Shown: positions 27,426 to 36,087, counted from the first letter of the stretch. The stretch is DNA of 39,433 nt from DASWHF01 sp036393295 (GCA_036393295.1 DASWHF010000069.1:1-39433), one strand, 5' to 3'. The notes: generated by a model from the letters alone, not told the origin. Translations and numbers: made by a program.

Positions 27426-28235
27426 ATGATGGCAAAACGCACGGCGGTCGTCGTGGGGGTGGCGCTGTGGGTCGTCGGCCCGATGTTGGCGGGAACGCTC
27501 CACGCCGCCGAGCCGCTGCCCGACCGGCGGGCGGTGTCGCGCCCGGTGGTGGTCGGGCCGGGCGGCGGCTCGGACGCCGCTCTGCGCCAGGGCCTGGTGG
27601 ACATGATGCAGCAGCTCGAGCAGACCCAGAGCGAACTGCGGCAGCTGCGCGACGCCGTCGAGGTGCAGAATCACGAACTCGAGCAGCTCAAGTCCGGCCA
27701 GCGCGAGCTGATCGGCGATCTCGACCGGCGCTTGAGTGCCATGGAGCGGGGCGGCGGCGCCGGCGCCGCGGCCACGCCGCCGGCTGCCGCGGCCGGCACC
27801 GCCCCGCCGGCCGCGCGCGCCGCGCCGCGGGCCGCCGCGGCGGTGTCGACCGGCCAGCAGGAGGAGTACGAGGCGGCCTTCAACCTCATGAAGCAGGGCC
27901 ACTACGACAGCGCCATCAAGGCCTTCCGCGCCTTCCTCGCCAAGCACCCGAACAGCGGCCTGGCCGACAACGCCCAGTACTGGGTGGCGGAGGGCAACTA
28001 CGTGCTGCGCAATTACAAGCTGGCGCTCGAGGAGTTCAACAAGGTGGTGACGAATTACCCGCGCAGCCCCAAGCTCGGCGACGCCATGCTCAAGATCGGC
28101 TACGTGTACTACGAGCTCGGCGCCTACGACAAGTCCAACAAGGCGCTGCACGACGTGGTAGCGCGTTTCCCCAACACCACGGTCGCCAAGCTCGCCAGCA
28201 CGCGCCTCGACAAGATGAAGAAAGAGGGACGCTGA
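27426..28235 (+). CDS. cpoB: Cell division coordinator CpoB (YbgF)
   Basis: 269-residue periplasmic protein. Signal peptide about residues 1-27 (VVVGVALWVVGPMLAGTLHAA), a coiled-coil trimerisation helix about 50-100 (DMMQQLEQTQSELRQLRDAV), an Ala/Pro linker, and a C-terminal TPR domain with three repeats from about 140 (YEAAFNLMKQGHYDSAIKAF onward). It coordinates Tol-Pal with PBP1B activity at division. The first of two adjacent ATGs is at 27426. The stop shares its last base with the ATG of queE. Confidence 0.94.
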   Translation: MMAKRTAVVVGVALWVVGPMLAGTLHAAEPLPDRRAVSRPVVVGPGGGSDAALRQGLVDMMQQLEQTQSELRQLRDAVEVQNHELEQLKSGQRELIGDLDRRLSAMERGGGAGAAATPPAAAAGTAPPAARAAPRAAAAVSTGQQEEYEAAFNLMKQGHYDSAIKAFRAFLAKHPNSGLADNAQYWVAEGNYVLRNYKLALEEFNKVVTNYPRSPKLGDAMLKIGYVYYELGAYDKSNKALHDVVARFPNTTVAKLASTRLDKMKKEGR

Positions 28236-28936
28236 TGGCCGTCGCGCCCCGCCAGACCGGTGCGGAGCCAAGCGCCGGCGCGGCGGCCGGCGGTGACACG
28301 CGGCTGCGCATCACCGAGATCTTTCATTCCCTGCAGGGCGAGAGCCGCAGCGTCGGTTTTCCGACGGCCTTCGTGCGACTCACCGGCTGTCCGCTGCGCT
28401 GCGGCTACTGCGATACCGAGTACGCGTTCCACGGCGGCCAGTGGATGTCGCTCGACGAGATCCTCGCCCGCGTCGCGGGTCTGGGCGCCCGCTACGTGAC
28501 CGTCACCGGCGGCGAGCCGCTCGCCCAGCGGCCGTGCACGGTGCTGCTCGCGCGCCTGTGCGATGCCGGCTACCAGGTCTCGCTCGAGACCAGCGGCGCG
28601 CTCGATATCGCGCAGGTCGACGCGCGCGTGTCGGTGGTGATGGACCTCAAGACGCCCGGCTCCGGCGAGTCCGGGAGGAATCTCATGAGCAACATCGATC
28701 TGCTCAAGCCCAAGGACCAGGTCAAGTTCGTCATCGGCGATCGCGCCGACTACGAATGGAGCCGGGCGCAGCTCGAGGCACTGCATCTGGACGAGCGCTG
28801 TGAGGTCCTGTTTTCGCCGATCTATGGCCGGCTTGCGCCGCGCGCGCTGGCCGAGTGGATCCTCGCCGACCGGCTGCCGGTGCGCATGCAGCTCCAGCTC
28901 CACAAGCTGCTGTGGGGCGAGACCCCGGGACACTGA
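28235..28936 (+). CDS. queE: 7-carboxy-7-deazaguanine synthase
   Basis: 233-residue radical SAM enzyme that contracts 6-carboxytetrahydropterin to 7-carboxy-7-deazaguanine for queuosine. The cluster motif is CPLRCGYC (Cx3CxxC). FHSLQGES near the start, TVTGGEPLAQ and VVMDLKTPGSGE are family signatures. The N-terminal 20 residues are low-complexity and the true start might be slightly later. It is joined to cpoB (TGATG) and queC follows two bases later, the usual order behind tol-pal. Confidence 0.95.
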   Translation: MAVAPRQTGAEPSAGAAAGGDTRLRITEIFHSLQGESRSVGFPTAFVRLTGCPLRCGYCDTEYAFHGGQWMSLDEILARVAGLGARYVTVTGGEPLAQRPCTVLLARLCDAGYQVSLETSGALDIAQVDARVSVVMDLKTPGSGESGRNLMSNIDLLKPKDQVKFVIGDRADYEWSRAQLEALHLDERCEVLFSPIYGRLAPRALAEWILADRLPVRMQLQLHKLLWGETPGH

Positions 28937-28938
28937 GC

Positions 28939-29628
28939 GTGACGCGCGCGGTGGTGCTGGTCTCGGGCGGGCTGGATTCGGCCACGGTCCTGGCCTTGGC
29001 GCGGCGTGACGGCCATGCCTGTCACGCGCTGAGCCTCGACTACGGCCAGCGCCACCGCGTCGAGCTGCAGGCCGCGGCGCGCGTGGCCGAGGCGCTCGGC
29101 GCGGTCGAACATCGGACCATGGCGCTCGACATCGGCTGGATGGGCGGTTCGGCGCTCACCGACGCCGCGATCCCGGTACCGAACGCCCCCGCCGCCGGCA
29201 TCCCGCTCACCTACGTGCCGGCGCGCAACACCATATTCCTGGCGGTCGCGCTCGGCTGGGCGGAGGTGCTCGGCGCGCGCGACATCTATATCGGCGCCAA
29301 TGCCGTGGACTACTCCGGCTATCCGGACTGTCGTCCCGAGTTCCTCGCGGCCTTCGAGCGCGTCGCCAATCTTGCCACCCGTGCCGGCGTGGAGGGCGAC
29401 GGCTTCCGCGTCCAGGCGCCGCTGGTGGCGCTCAGCAAGGCCGAGATCATCCGCACCGGTCTGGACCTGGGGGTGGACTATGGCCTGACGCTGTCCTGTT
29501 ACGACCCGGACCCGGATGGCCGCGCCTGCGGCCAGTGCGACGCCTGCCGCCTGCGTTCGCGCGGTTTCGCCGCCGCCGGCAGCCCCGACCCGACCCGCTA
29601 TCGGCCGGGGGTGCGGCCGCCGGCCTGA
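28939..29628 (+). CDS. queC: 7-cyano-7-deazaguanine synthase
   Basis: 229-residue ATP-dependent enzyme making preQ0 from 7-carboxy-7-deazaguanine. PP-loop SGGLDSATVLA at the N-terminus, LSLDYGQRHRVEL, YVPARNTIFL, and a C-terminal zinc site CGQCDACRLR with an earlier Cys in LSCYDP. GTG start at 28939, two bases after the queE stop. Confidence 0.96.
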   Translation: MTRAVVLVSGGLDSATVLALARRDGHACHALSLDYGQRHRVELQAAARVAEALGAVEHRTMALDIGWMGGSALTDAAIPVPNAPAAGIPLTYVPARNTIFLAVALGWAEVLGARDIYIGANAVDYSGYPDCRPEFLAAFERVANLATRAGVEGDGFRVQAPLVALSKAEIIRTGLDLGVDYGLTLSCYDPDPDGRACGQCDACRLRSRGFAAAGSPDPTRYRPGVRPPA

Positions 29629-29756
29629 CCCCGGGTCTGGCGGCGGCCGCCGAAGCGGGGCAAAATAGCCGGATTGGGTGGGAATAATTCGCGCCAGGCG
29701 CGCGTCTTTCGCCAAACCCGTTTTTTCGTCTCACGCCCCCCTGTGGTGGAGGAATT

Positions 29757-30899
29757 ATGGAATTGTCTACGCTGCATACCGTGACCCTGTGGGGCTTCTT
29801 CGTGGCCGTGCTGTTCGGGGCCGTCGCTTTCAAGACCAATTTCTGCACCATGGGCGCCGTCAGCGACTGGGTGAACATGGGCGATACGGGCCGGCTGCGC
29901 GCCTGGTTCATGGCCATCGGCGTCGCCATCCTGGCCTCGCAGTTCATGCAGTACCGCGGTCTCATCGACCTCAACGATTCCATCTACCTGACCGCCAATT
30001 TCGGCTGGCTGGGTCACGCCTTGGGCGGCCTGCTGTTCGGTATCGGCATGACGCTCGGCGCCGGCTGCGGCCAGCGCACCCTGGTGCGGGTCGGCGGCGG
30101 CAACCTCAAGTCGCTGGTGGTCATGCTGGTGATGGCGATCACCGCCTACATGACCCTGCGCGGCCTGCTGGCGCTGGTGCGCATCAACTATATCGAGGTG
30201 ACCAACGTCGATCTGGCCGCGCGCGGCCTGGCGGATCAGGGTATCGCCACCTCGATCGCGCTGTGGTTCGGCCTGGAGAACGCCAGGCTGGTCGAGGCGG
30301 TCACCGCCGGCGTGATCGGTCTGGCGCTGGTGGTCTGGGCGCTGTCCAGCACCGACTACCGCAAGAGCTTCGACAATCTGCTGGCCGGCATCAGCATCGG
30401 GCTGTTCGTGTCCGCCGCCTGGTACCTCACCGGCGTGCTCGGCCACGACGACTTCGAGCCGGTGCCGCTCGAGTCCTACACCTTCGTGGCGCCGGTCGCC
30501 GACAGCTTGAATTACCTGATGACTTACACCGGCGCGACCATCAAGTTCGGCATCGCCGCGGTCGGCGGCGTGATCGTCGGCGCCTTCCTGTACGCGCTGC
30601 TCTCCGGCCGGTTTCGCATCGAGACCTTCACCTCGCGCCAGGACATGGTGAACCACATCGGCGGCGGCGTGCTGATGGGTTTCGGCGGGGTCATCGCGCT
30701 CGGCTGCACCATCGGCCAGGGCGTGACCGGCATGTCGACCCTGGCCTGGGGCTCGCTGATCACGCTGGCCACCATCATCTTCGGCAGCGCCATGACCATG
30801 AAGGTGCAGTACTACATGCTCGACGAGCAGAGCTTCCTGCGCGCGTTGCTCTCGGGCCTCGCCGATTTCCGCCTGTTTCCGCGCGGCAAGACCGCCTGA
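29757..30899 (+). CDS. YeeE/YedE-family transporter (thiosulfate/sulfur uptake type)
   Basis: 380-residue inner-membrane protein with about 9-10 hydrophobic helices. Three conserved cysteines sit in short glycine-rich motifs: FKTNFCTMGA (about residue 30), GAGCGQRTL and LGCTIGQGVTG. This matches the thiosulfate channel TsuA and related YeeE/YedE proteins, in which such cysteines relay the sulfur compound across the membrane. The strong GGTGGAGG upstream fixes the ATG at 29757. In a sox-bearing organism, import of a sulfur compound or of selenium is plausible; the exact substrate is inference. No TusA/YeeD-type partner gene follows. A strong hairpin lies just after the stop. Confidence 0.9.
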   Translation: MELSTLHTVTLWGFFVAVLFGAVAFKTNFCTMGAVSDWVNMGDTGRLRAWFMAIGVAILASQFMQYRGLIDLNDSIYLTANFGWLGHALGGLLFGIGMTLGAGCGQRTLVRVGGGNLKSLVVMLVMAITAYMTLRGLLALVRINYIEVTNVDLAARGLADQGIATSIALWFGLENARLVEAVTAGVIGLALVVWALSSTDYRKSFDNLLAGISIGLFVSAAWYLTGVLGHDDFEPVPLESYTFVAPVADSLNYLMTYTGATIKFGIAAVGGVIVGAFLYALLSGRFRIETFTSRQDMVNHIGGGVLMGFGGVIALGCTIGQGVTGMSTLAWGSLITLATIIFGSAMTMKVQYYMLDEQSFLRALLSGLADFRLFPRGKTA

Positions 30900-30908
30900 G
30901 GTCGGTTC

Positions 30909-30933
30909 GGTGCCCGGCCGTGGGCCGGGCACC
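30909..30933 (+). terminator. Hairpin after the YeeE/YedE gene
   Basis: Perfect 11-bp stem (30909-30919 with 30923-30933) and a 3-base loop, ten bases after the stop codon. The U tract after it is short (GGTTTGA), so it is a probable but not canonical intrinsic terminator. Confidence 0.6.
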
Positions 30934-30996
30934 GGTTTGACAGCCCCGGGCCGAACCCGGATAATCGCGCGCTTTCCGTGAGTTCCACACTGTTCC

Positions 30997-31072
30997 GGGC
31001 CGTTAGCTCAGTCGGTAGAGCAATGGACTTTTAATCCACAGGTCGTTGGTTCGATTCCAACACGGCCCACCA
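30997..31072 (+). tRNA. tRNA-Lys (anticodon TTT)
   Basis: 76 bases including an encoded CCA. The acceptor stem pairs GGGCCGT (30997-31003) with ACGGCCC (31062-31068). The D arm is GCTCAGTCGGTAGAGC, the anticodon loop CTTTTAA gives TTT, and the T arm is GTTGG-TTCGATT-CCAAC. All stems close, so the gene looks functional. Confidence 0.95.
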
Positions 31073-31091
31073 ACTCACACCGAGGCGACGT

Positions 31092-31171
31092 GCCACCGGA
31101 CAGCGGTCGGTAGAGGCCATACGACTGCTCAATCCGCAGGTCGTTGGTTCGATTCCAACACGGCCCACCAA
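31092..31171 (+). pseudogene. Decayed tandem copy of the tRNA-Lys gene
   Basis: Positions 31131-31176 repeat 31033-31078 with one mismatch, which includes the T arm, the 3' acceptor strand and the CCA. Upstream of that, GGTCGGTAGAG of the D arm is still recognisable, but the 5' acceptor strand and anticodon arm are lost. A further short piece downstream of the real tRNA (GCCACCGGACAGCG, 31092-31105) is echoed at 31197-31210. So the tRNA and about 30 bases after it were duplicated in tandem and then eroded. Confidence 0.75.
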
Positions 31172-31215
31172 CTCACCGTGCCGATCACTCGCCAGCGCCA
31201 CCGGGCAGCGATACC

Positions 31216-31273
31216 GTAGGGTGGGGCCCTGCCCCACCATGACGGCGGTCGGTGGGGCAGGGCCCCACCCTAC
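31216..31273. repeat. Perfect 23-bp inverted repeat of the TGTAGGnnGGGGC family
   Basis: Arms 31216-31238 and 31251-31273 are exact reverse complements around a 12-base loop (ATGACGGCGGTC). It resembles the element at 18418-18519 in its GTAGG-GGGGC ends. As RNA it would form a very stable hairpin, but there is no U tract, so I list it as a repeat and not a terminator. Confidence 0.85.
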
Positions 31274-31335
31274 ATGATTCTACCGGCTACACCGCAGGGC
31301 CGGGAAATTCGCCGGCAGCGAGCGTGGAGGGCAGC

Positions 31336-32424
31336 ATGGCAGACACGGACGATCCGCTGGTCGCGGTCGTGCCGCGTAGAGGCCGCGGCGCAGCCAGCAA
31401 TCCGGTCGGGCGCTTCGAGCCACTCAGGCCCGAGGCCGTCGACGACGGTTGGGGGAGCGCCGACGAACCGGCGGCCCCGCGCCGCACCGCCGTGGCTGTC
31501 GAGCACTGCCGGACCATCATCTCCCGCAACGACTCGCCCGACGTGCCCTTCGAGCAATCGATCAATCCCTATCGGGGCTGCGAACACGGGTGTGTCTATT
31601 GCTTTGCCCGTCCCAGTCACGCCTACCTCGGTCTGTCGCCCGGGCTCGACTTCGAGAGCCTGCTGACCGCCAAGACCAACGCCGCGGCGGCGCTCCGGCG
31701 CGAGCTGGCGCGGCCAGGCTACCGCTGCACACCGATCAGCCTGGGCGCCAATACCGACCCGTATCAACCGATCGAGCGCCGCTACCGCATCACCCGCGAA
31801 ATCCTCGAGCTGCTCGCCGCCTGTCGCCACCCGGTGACCATTGTCACCAAGTCGGCGTTGGTCGAGCGCGATCTCGATCTGCTAGCGCCGATGGCCGCCG
31901 AGGGCCTGGCGGCGGTCTACGTCTCGGTCACGACGCTCGACCGATCGCTCGCGCGGCGCATGGAGCCGCGCGCCGGCGCGCCGCAGCGGCGCGTGGAGGC
32001 GATCCGCCGCCTGCACGCGGCCGGCGTGCCCACCGGTGTGTTGATGGCGCCGGTCATCCCGGGCCTGAACGACGCCGAGATCGAGTCGCTGTTGGCCGAG
32101 GTCGCGGCGGCCGGCGCGCGCTCGGCCGGTTACGTGTTCCTGCGCCTGCCGCACGAGGTGAAGGATTTGTTCCGCGAGTGGCTCGATACCCATTACCCGC
32201 TGCGCGCCGCCCATGTGACGAGCCTGTTGCGTCAGGCCCGCGGCGGGCGCGACAACGACCCGCGGTTCGGCGCGCGCATGCGCGGCGAGGGCGCGTACGC
32301 GGATCTGGTCGCGCAACGCTTCGCCCAGGCCTGCCGGCGGCTCGGGTTGAGCTCGGGACACGACGAGCTCGATTGCAGCCGCTTCCGGCCGCCGGCGGCG
32401 GACGGGCAGCTCGAGCTGTTTTGA
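31336..32424 (+). CDS. PA0069-family radical SAM protein
   Basis: 362-residue radical SAM protein resembling the SplB-like PA0069 group. The cluster motif is CEHGCVYC (Cx3CxxC) after SINPYRG, followed by LGANTDPYQPIERRYRITREIL and VTIVTKSALVERDLDLL. Family members have no firmly established reaction. A disordered, Arg/Ala-rich 50 residues precede the core. ATG 31336 is preceded by GGAGGGC; upstream codons derive from the inverted repeat. Confidence 0.88.
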   Translation: MADTDDPLVAVVPRRGRGAASNPVGRFEPLRPEAVDDGWGSADEPAAPRRTAVAVEHCRTIISRNDSPDVPFEQSINPYRGCEHGCVYCFARPSHAYLGLSPGLDFESLLTAKTNAAAALRRELARPGYRCTPISLGANTDPYQPIERRYRITREILELLAACRHPVTIVTKSALVERDLDLLAPMAAEGLAAVYVSVTTLDRSLARRMEPRAGAPQRRVEAIRRLHAAGVPTGVLMAPVIPGLNDAEIESLLAEVAAAGARSAGYVFLRLPHEVKDLFREWLDTHYPLRAAHVTSLLRQARGGRDNDPRFGARMRGEGAYADLVAQRFAQACRRLGLSSGHDELDCSRFRPPAADGQLELF

Positions 32425-32526
32425 GTTTGAAATCCCCGATACAACGATAGCCGGCGCTTTTCGGGGCGGGCGGGACTTACCGTCCGACGTTCCCCGGGCC
32501 GGAGCGTCGGTGTTCCGGCGTGGCGA

Positions 32527-33396
32527 TCAACCCTTTTTGCGCTTCTCCAGCATCTCCTCGATGATCGGCGTGAGGATGATCTCCATTGCAAAGCCCATCT
32601 TGCCGCCCGGCACGACGAGGGTGTTGGGCCGCGACATGAAGGAATTCTGGATCATCTGTTGCAGGTAAGGGAAGTTCGCCTGCTTGGGGTTGCGGAAGCG
32701 GATCACCACGAAGCTCTCGTCCGGCGTCGGGATGTCGCGCGCGATGAACGGGTTCGAGGTGTCGACCGTCGGCACGCGCTGGAAGTTGATGTGGCTGCGC
32801 GAGAACTGCGGCGTGATGAAGTGCACGTAGTCGTGCATGCGGCGCAGGATGGTGTCGGTCACCGCCTCGGCGGTGTAGCCGCGCTGCGCGGTGTCGCGGT
32901 GGATCTTCTGGATCCACTCCAGGTTCACGATCGGCACCACGCCGATCAGCAGGTCGACGTGCTTGGCGACATCGACCTTGTCGTGCGCCACGCCGCCGTG
33001 CAGGCCCTCGTAGAACAGCAGGTCGGAGCCCGGCGGGATCGGCGTCCACGGCGTGAAGGTGCCGGGCTGCTGCTTGTAGGGCTCGGCCTCCTGCTCGTCG
33101 TGCAGGTACAGGCGGGTCTCGCCGCTGCCGGTCTCGCCGTACTGGCGGAACAGCTGCTCGAGCTTGTCGAACAGGTTGGAATCCGGGCCGAAATGGCTCA
33201 AGGTCTTGTCCTGGGCGGCGGCGGCCTTGATGGCTTCCTTCATTTCCACGCGGTTGTAGCGGTGGAAGCTGTCGCCCTCGACCACGGCCGCCTTGATGTT
33301 GCCGCGCCGGAAGATGTCGCCGAAGGCGTGCTTGACGGTCGTGGTGCCGGCGCCCGAGGAACCGGTGACTGCGATGATCGGGTGTTTCTGAGACAT
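32527..33396 (-). CDS. Phosphoribulokinase (Calvin cycle)
   Basis: 289-residue proteobacterial-type phosphoribulokinase (commonly cbbP or prkB) that makes ribulose-1,5-bisphosphate from ribulose-5-phosphate. P-loop GSSGAGTTTV at the N-terminus, GDSFHRYNR, LLFYEGLHGG (Walker B region), and RIHRD-like KIHRDTAQRG. The length fits the octameric bacterial class. This is the strongest sign of CO2 fixation in the window; RuBisCO genes are not here. ATG at 33396 with GGGAAGGAAAA before it. The CBS gene lies upstream on the same strand, 113 bases away, and may share its transcript. Confidence 0.95.
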   Translation of the reverse strand: MSQKHPIIAVTGSSGAGTTTVKHAFGDIFRRGNIKAAVVEGDSFHRYNRVEMKEAIKAAAAQDKTLSHFGPDSNLFDKLEQLFRQYGETGSGETRLYLHDEQEAEPYKQQPGTFTPWTPIPPGSDLLFYEGLHGGVAHDKVDVAKHVDLLIGVVPIVNLEWIQKIHRDTAQRGYTAEAVTDTILRRMHDYVHFITPQFSRSHINFQRVPTVDTSNPFIARDIPTPDESFVVIRFRNPKQANFPYLQQMIQNSFMSRPNTLVVPGGKMGFAMEIILTPIIEEMLEKRKKG

Positions 33397-33509
33397 GCTG
33401 TTTTCCTTCCCTCAAATTGATAGAAACCGATAATTCGCGCCGGCCCCCCGCGTGCGCGGCCGCTGATCCACTGCGGGATGGTCCGCCGCGGCGACGGTCG
33501 CGCGGCGTG

Positions 33510-33962
33510 TCAGCCGCGGCGCCGATGATGTTCCCGGGCCTGGCCGCGCGCGACGAGTCTGGCGAGACTGCCCAGCTCTTCGGCCAACAGGTCGAGCAGG
33601 TCGTCGACGGCGATGATGCCCGTCAGCGCGCCGTGCGCGTCCACCACCGGCATGCGGCGCACGCCGCCGTTGCGCATGCGTGCGATCGTGTCGTAGGTAT
33701 CGTCCGACTCGCGCGCCGTCAGCAGCTCGGTCGTCATGATGTCCCCGACGTTGACGGCGTCGAGCGCCACGCCCTTGGCCAGGATCTCGACGACCAGGTC
33801 GCGGTCGGTCAGGATGCCGACCGGAACCCGCAGGCCGTCGCGCTCGTCGGCCACGATCAGGTCGCCGACATGGTGGCGGCGCATCAGCTCGGCGGCCGCA
33901 GTGATGCTGTCGTCGCGATGCGCGAAGATCACCTCGCGGTTGCAGAGATCACCGATCGGCAT
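33510..33962 (-). CDS. Tandem CBS-domain protein
   Basis: 150-residue protein made of two CBS motifs: residues about 5-65 (ITAAAELMRRHHVGDLIVAD ... VGILTDRDLV) and about 75-130 (TYDTIARMRNGGVRRMPVVD ... GIIAVDDLLDLLAEEL). Pairs of CBS domains bind adenine nucleotides and sense energy state. No catalytic domain is attached. Its place just upstream of phosphoribulokinase invites a regulatory role, but that is inference. Confidence 0.9.
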   Translation of the reverse strand: MPIGDLCNREVIFAHRDDSITAAAELMRRHHVGDLIVADERDGLRVPVGILTDRDLVVEILAKGVALDAVNVGDIMTTELLTARESDDTYDTIARMRNGGVRRMPVVDAHGALTGIIAVDDLLDLLAEELGSLARLVARGQAREHHRRRG

Positions 33963-34136
33963 GAAGATGATGCTCCCCCAATGCGAATCAATTGGCGCGA
34001 GATTATCCGCGCCGCAGCGGGCCTTACCATGGGTCGCTGACTATACCGCAATTTTGCGCGTTTGCCTCCCCCGGACGCGCCGGCGGGTGCCGGGCCCATC
34101 GTCCGGGTTTTGGAAAATATAAATTTTATATCAAAC

Positions 34137-34480
34137 ACTTATGCGAAGGTTTCGGGACTGCGGCGCTCGCTGCCGGTGGCTATCGTGGCGGCCCTGGCCG
34201 CGCTCGGCGCGCGGTCCGGTCCCGGCACGGCCCTCGCCCGGCGAGACCTTTCCAGCGGTCAAGCTGACATCGGTGGTGAGCGGCCTGCGCGCGCCGCTGC
34301 ACCGGACTCATGCCGGCGACGGCAGTGCGCGCCGCTACATGGTCGAGCCGGGCGGCGTTATCCGCGTCATCGACGACGGCCGGCTGCTGGCCGAGCCTCT
34401 CGATATCCGCGGTTCGCCGGACGCGGGAGCGATCGGTTATCATGCCCGGGCCGGCGGGCTTGAACTTCGGTCACGGCGCC
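34137..34480 (+). pseudogene. Remnant of a PQQ-dependent sugar (glucose/sorbosone) dehydrogenase-like gene
   Basis: Two frames together resemble the start of a secreted soluble glucose/sorbosone dehydrogenase. In one frame there is a signal-peptide-like segment (LPVAIVAALAALGARSG, about 34158-34210). In the next frame, from about 34243, comes FPAVKLTSVVSGLRAPLHRT, HAGDGSARRYMVEPGGVI and DGRLLAEPLDIRG, the first propeller strands of that family. After about 60 residues the resemblance stops; the other several hundred residues are absent. Frameshift plus truncation make it dead. It fills the 600-base gap between the CBS gene and htpX; I see nothing else in that gap. Confidence 0.7.
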
Positions 34481-34562
34481 CCTATCTAACTGGCGGACCG
34501 GCCGGAACGGTCAGGGCGTCCGGCGGTCAATAACAGCGGGTAAAAACTTTCGGAGAGCATCG

Positions 34563-35450
34563 ATGAAGCGTGTATTCCTGTTCCTGGCGACCAACCTGGC
34601 GATCATCCTGGTGCTGAGCATCGCCCTGCAGGTGTTGGGCGTCGAACGCATCCTGGACGAGCAGGGCAGCGATCTCAATCTCAATGCCTTGCTGGTGTTC
34701 GCCGCGGTGTTCGGTATGGGTGGCGCGTTCATCTCGCTGGCGATTTCCAAGTGGACGGCCAAGCGGCTTACCGGGGCGCGGGTGATCGAGCGGCCGGCCA
34801 ACAGCACCGAGGCCTGGCTGGTCGACACGGTGCGCCAACAGGCGCAGCGCGCCGGCATCGGCATGCCGGAGGTGGCGATCTACGACGCGCCGGACATGAA
34901 CGCCTTCGCCACCGGCATGCGCCGGAACAGCGCGCTGGTGGCGGTCAGCACCGGCCTGCTGCAGAGCATGCGCAAGGAGGAGGTCGAGGCGGTATTGGCG
35001 CACGAGATCAGCCATGTCGCGAACGGCGACATGGTGACCCTGGCGCTCATCCAGGGCGTGGTGAACACCTTCGTCATCTTCCTGTCGCGCGTCATCGGCC
35101 ACATCGTCGATCGCGTGGTGTTCAAGACCGAGCGCGGCCACGGGCCGGCGTTCTGGATCACCGCGATCGTCGCGCAGCTGGTGCTGGGCATACTCGCCAG
35201 TATCATCGTCATGTGGTTCAGCCGCCAGCGCGAGTTCCGCGCCGACGCCGGCGGCGCCCGCCTGGCCGGCACCGGCAGCATGGTGGCGGCCCTGGAGCGG
35301 CTCAAGGCCGGCGCCGGCCAGCCGCACCTACCCGATCAGATGGCGGTTTTCGGCATCTCCGGCGGCATCGGCCAGGGCCTGAAGCGCCTGTTCATGTCGC
35401 ATCCGCCGCTGGACGAGCGCATTGCCGCCCTCAAGGCGCGCGCCGGCTGA
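34563..35450 (+). CDS. htpX: Membrane zinc protease HtpX
   Basis: 295-residue M48 metalloprotease of inner-membrane quality control. Two N-terminal transmembrane helices (about 5-25 and 35-58), the zinc motif HEISH (about residue 142), two further hydrophobic stretches (about 155-172 and 195-215), then REFRADAGGARLAG with the third zinc ligand region. Length is as usual for HtpX. ATG with GGAGAG upstream. The thpR frame overlaps its last codons. Confidence 0.96.
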   Translation: MKRVFLFLATNLAIILVLSIALQVLGVERILDEQGSDLNLNALLVFAAVFGMGGAFISLAISKWTAKRLTGARVIERPANSTEAWLVDTVRQQAQRAGIGMPEVAIYDAPDMNAFATGMRRNSALVAVSTGLLQSMRKEEVEAVLAHEISHVANGDMVTLALIQGVVNTFVIFLSRVIGHIVDRVVFKTERGHGPAFWITAIVAQLVLGILASIIVMWFSRQREFRADAGGARLAGTGSMVAALERLKAGAGQPHLPDQMAVFGISGGIGQGLKRLFMSHPPLDERIAALKARAG

Positions 35451-36030
35451 GGCCGGTCCCGAGGCTCCGCCCGTCCCAGGCGCTGGTCCGAGCCAGCGCC
35501 TGTTTTTCGCCCTGTGGCCGGGGCCGGCGCTGCAGCAGCGGCTGTACGACACCGGCCGGGCGCTGCTGGCGGCCAGGATCGGGCGGCGCCTGCCGCCGGA
35601 GAATCTGCATCTCACCCTGCTGTTCCTCGGTGCTGTGAGCGCACCGCAGCGCGACTGCCTGTTGGCCGCGGCCGCCGCGGTGCGTGCCCCGCGGTTCACC
35701 CTGCGCCTCGACACCGCCGGCTACTGGCGGCGCCCGCAGTTGCTGTGGCTCGGTTGCCGCGAGACGCCGGCGCCGCTGCTGTCGCTGGTCGAGACCGTGA
35801 GGGCGCTTGCGGCCGATTGCAGTCTGACGCCCGAATCACGCCCCTATGTCCCGCATCTCACCCTGGTGCGCAAGCTGCGCCGGCCGCTGCGGCCGGCGGC
35901 GCCTGAGGCGGTGGATTGGGAGGTGGATGGGTTCGCCTTGGTGGAGTCGCGGACCGATGCAACGGGGGCGCGGTATACGCCGATTGCGTCTTGGCGGTTC
36001 CAGCCGGCACTCGGGACCGCAATCCGCTGA
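35422..36030 (+). CDS. thpR: RNA 2',3'-cyclic phosphodiesterase (LigT/ThpR)
   Basis: About 200-residue 2H phosphoesterase. The two catalytic motifs are HLTLLFLG (residue about 55) and HLTLVRKL (about 140), with QRLFFALWPG at the N-terminal strand. The family opens 2',3'-cyclic ends of RNA. The only in-frame start upstream of the conserved N-terminus is TTG at 35422, which overlaps htpX by 29 bases; the exact start is uncertain. Confidence 0.88.
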   Translation: MPPSRRAPAEAGPEAPPVPGAGPSQRLFFALWPGPALQQRLYDTGRALLAARIGRRLPPENLHLTLLFLGAVSAPQRDCLLAAAAAVRAPRFTLRLDTAGYWRRPQLLWLGCRETPAPLLSLVETVRALAADCSLTPESRPYVPHLTLVRKLRRPLRPAAPEAVDWEVDGFALVESRTDATGARYTPIASWRFQPALGTAIR

Positions 36031-36031
36031 A

Positions 36032-36066
36032 AAGAAAAACGGGGCACGCTCGGCGCGCGCCCCGTT
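36032..36066 (-). terminator. Terminator of soxB
   Basis: On the minus strand, an AACGGGGC/GCCCCGTT stem (36059-36066 with 36038-36045) is followed by a T-rich run (36032-36039). It lies 22 bases after the soxB stop and also just after thpR on the other strand, so it may serve both. Confidence 0.75.
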
Positions 36067-36087
36067 CTCTTGTCAGCCCCCGGACGG

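Noticed and set aside
31216..31273. Intrinsic terminator for tRNA-Lys
   Set aside because: Lies about 145 bases downstream and lacks a U tract; its ends match a repeat family instead.
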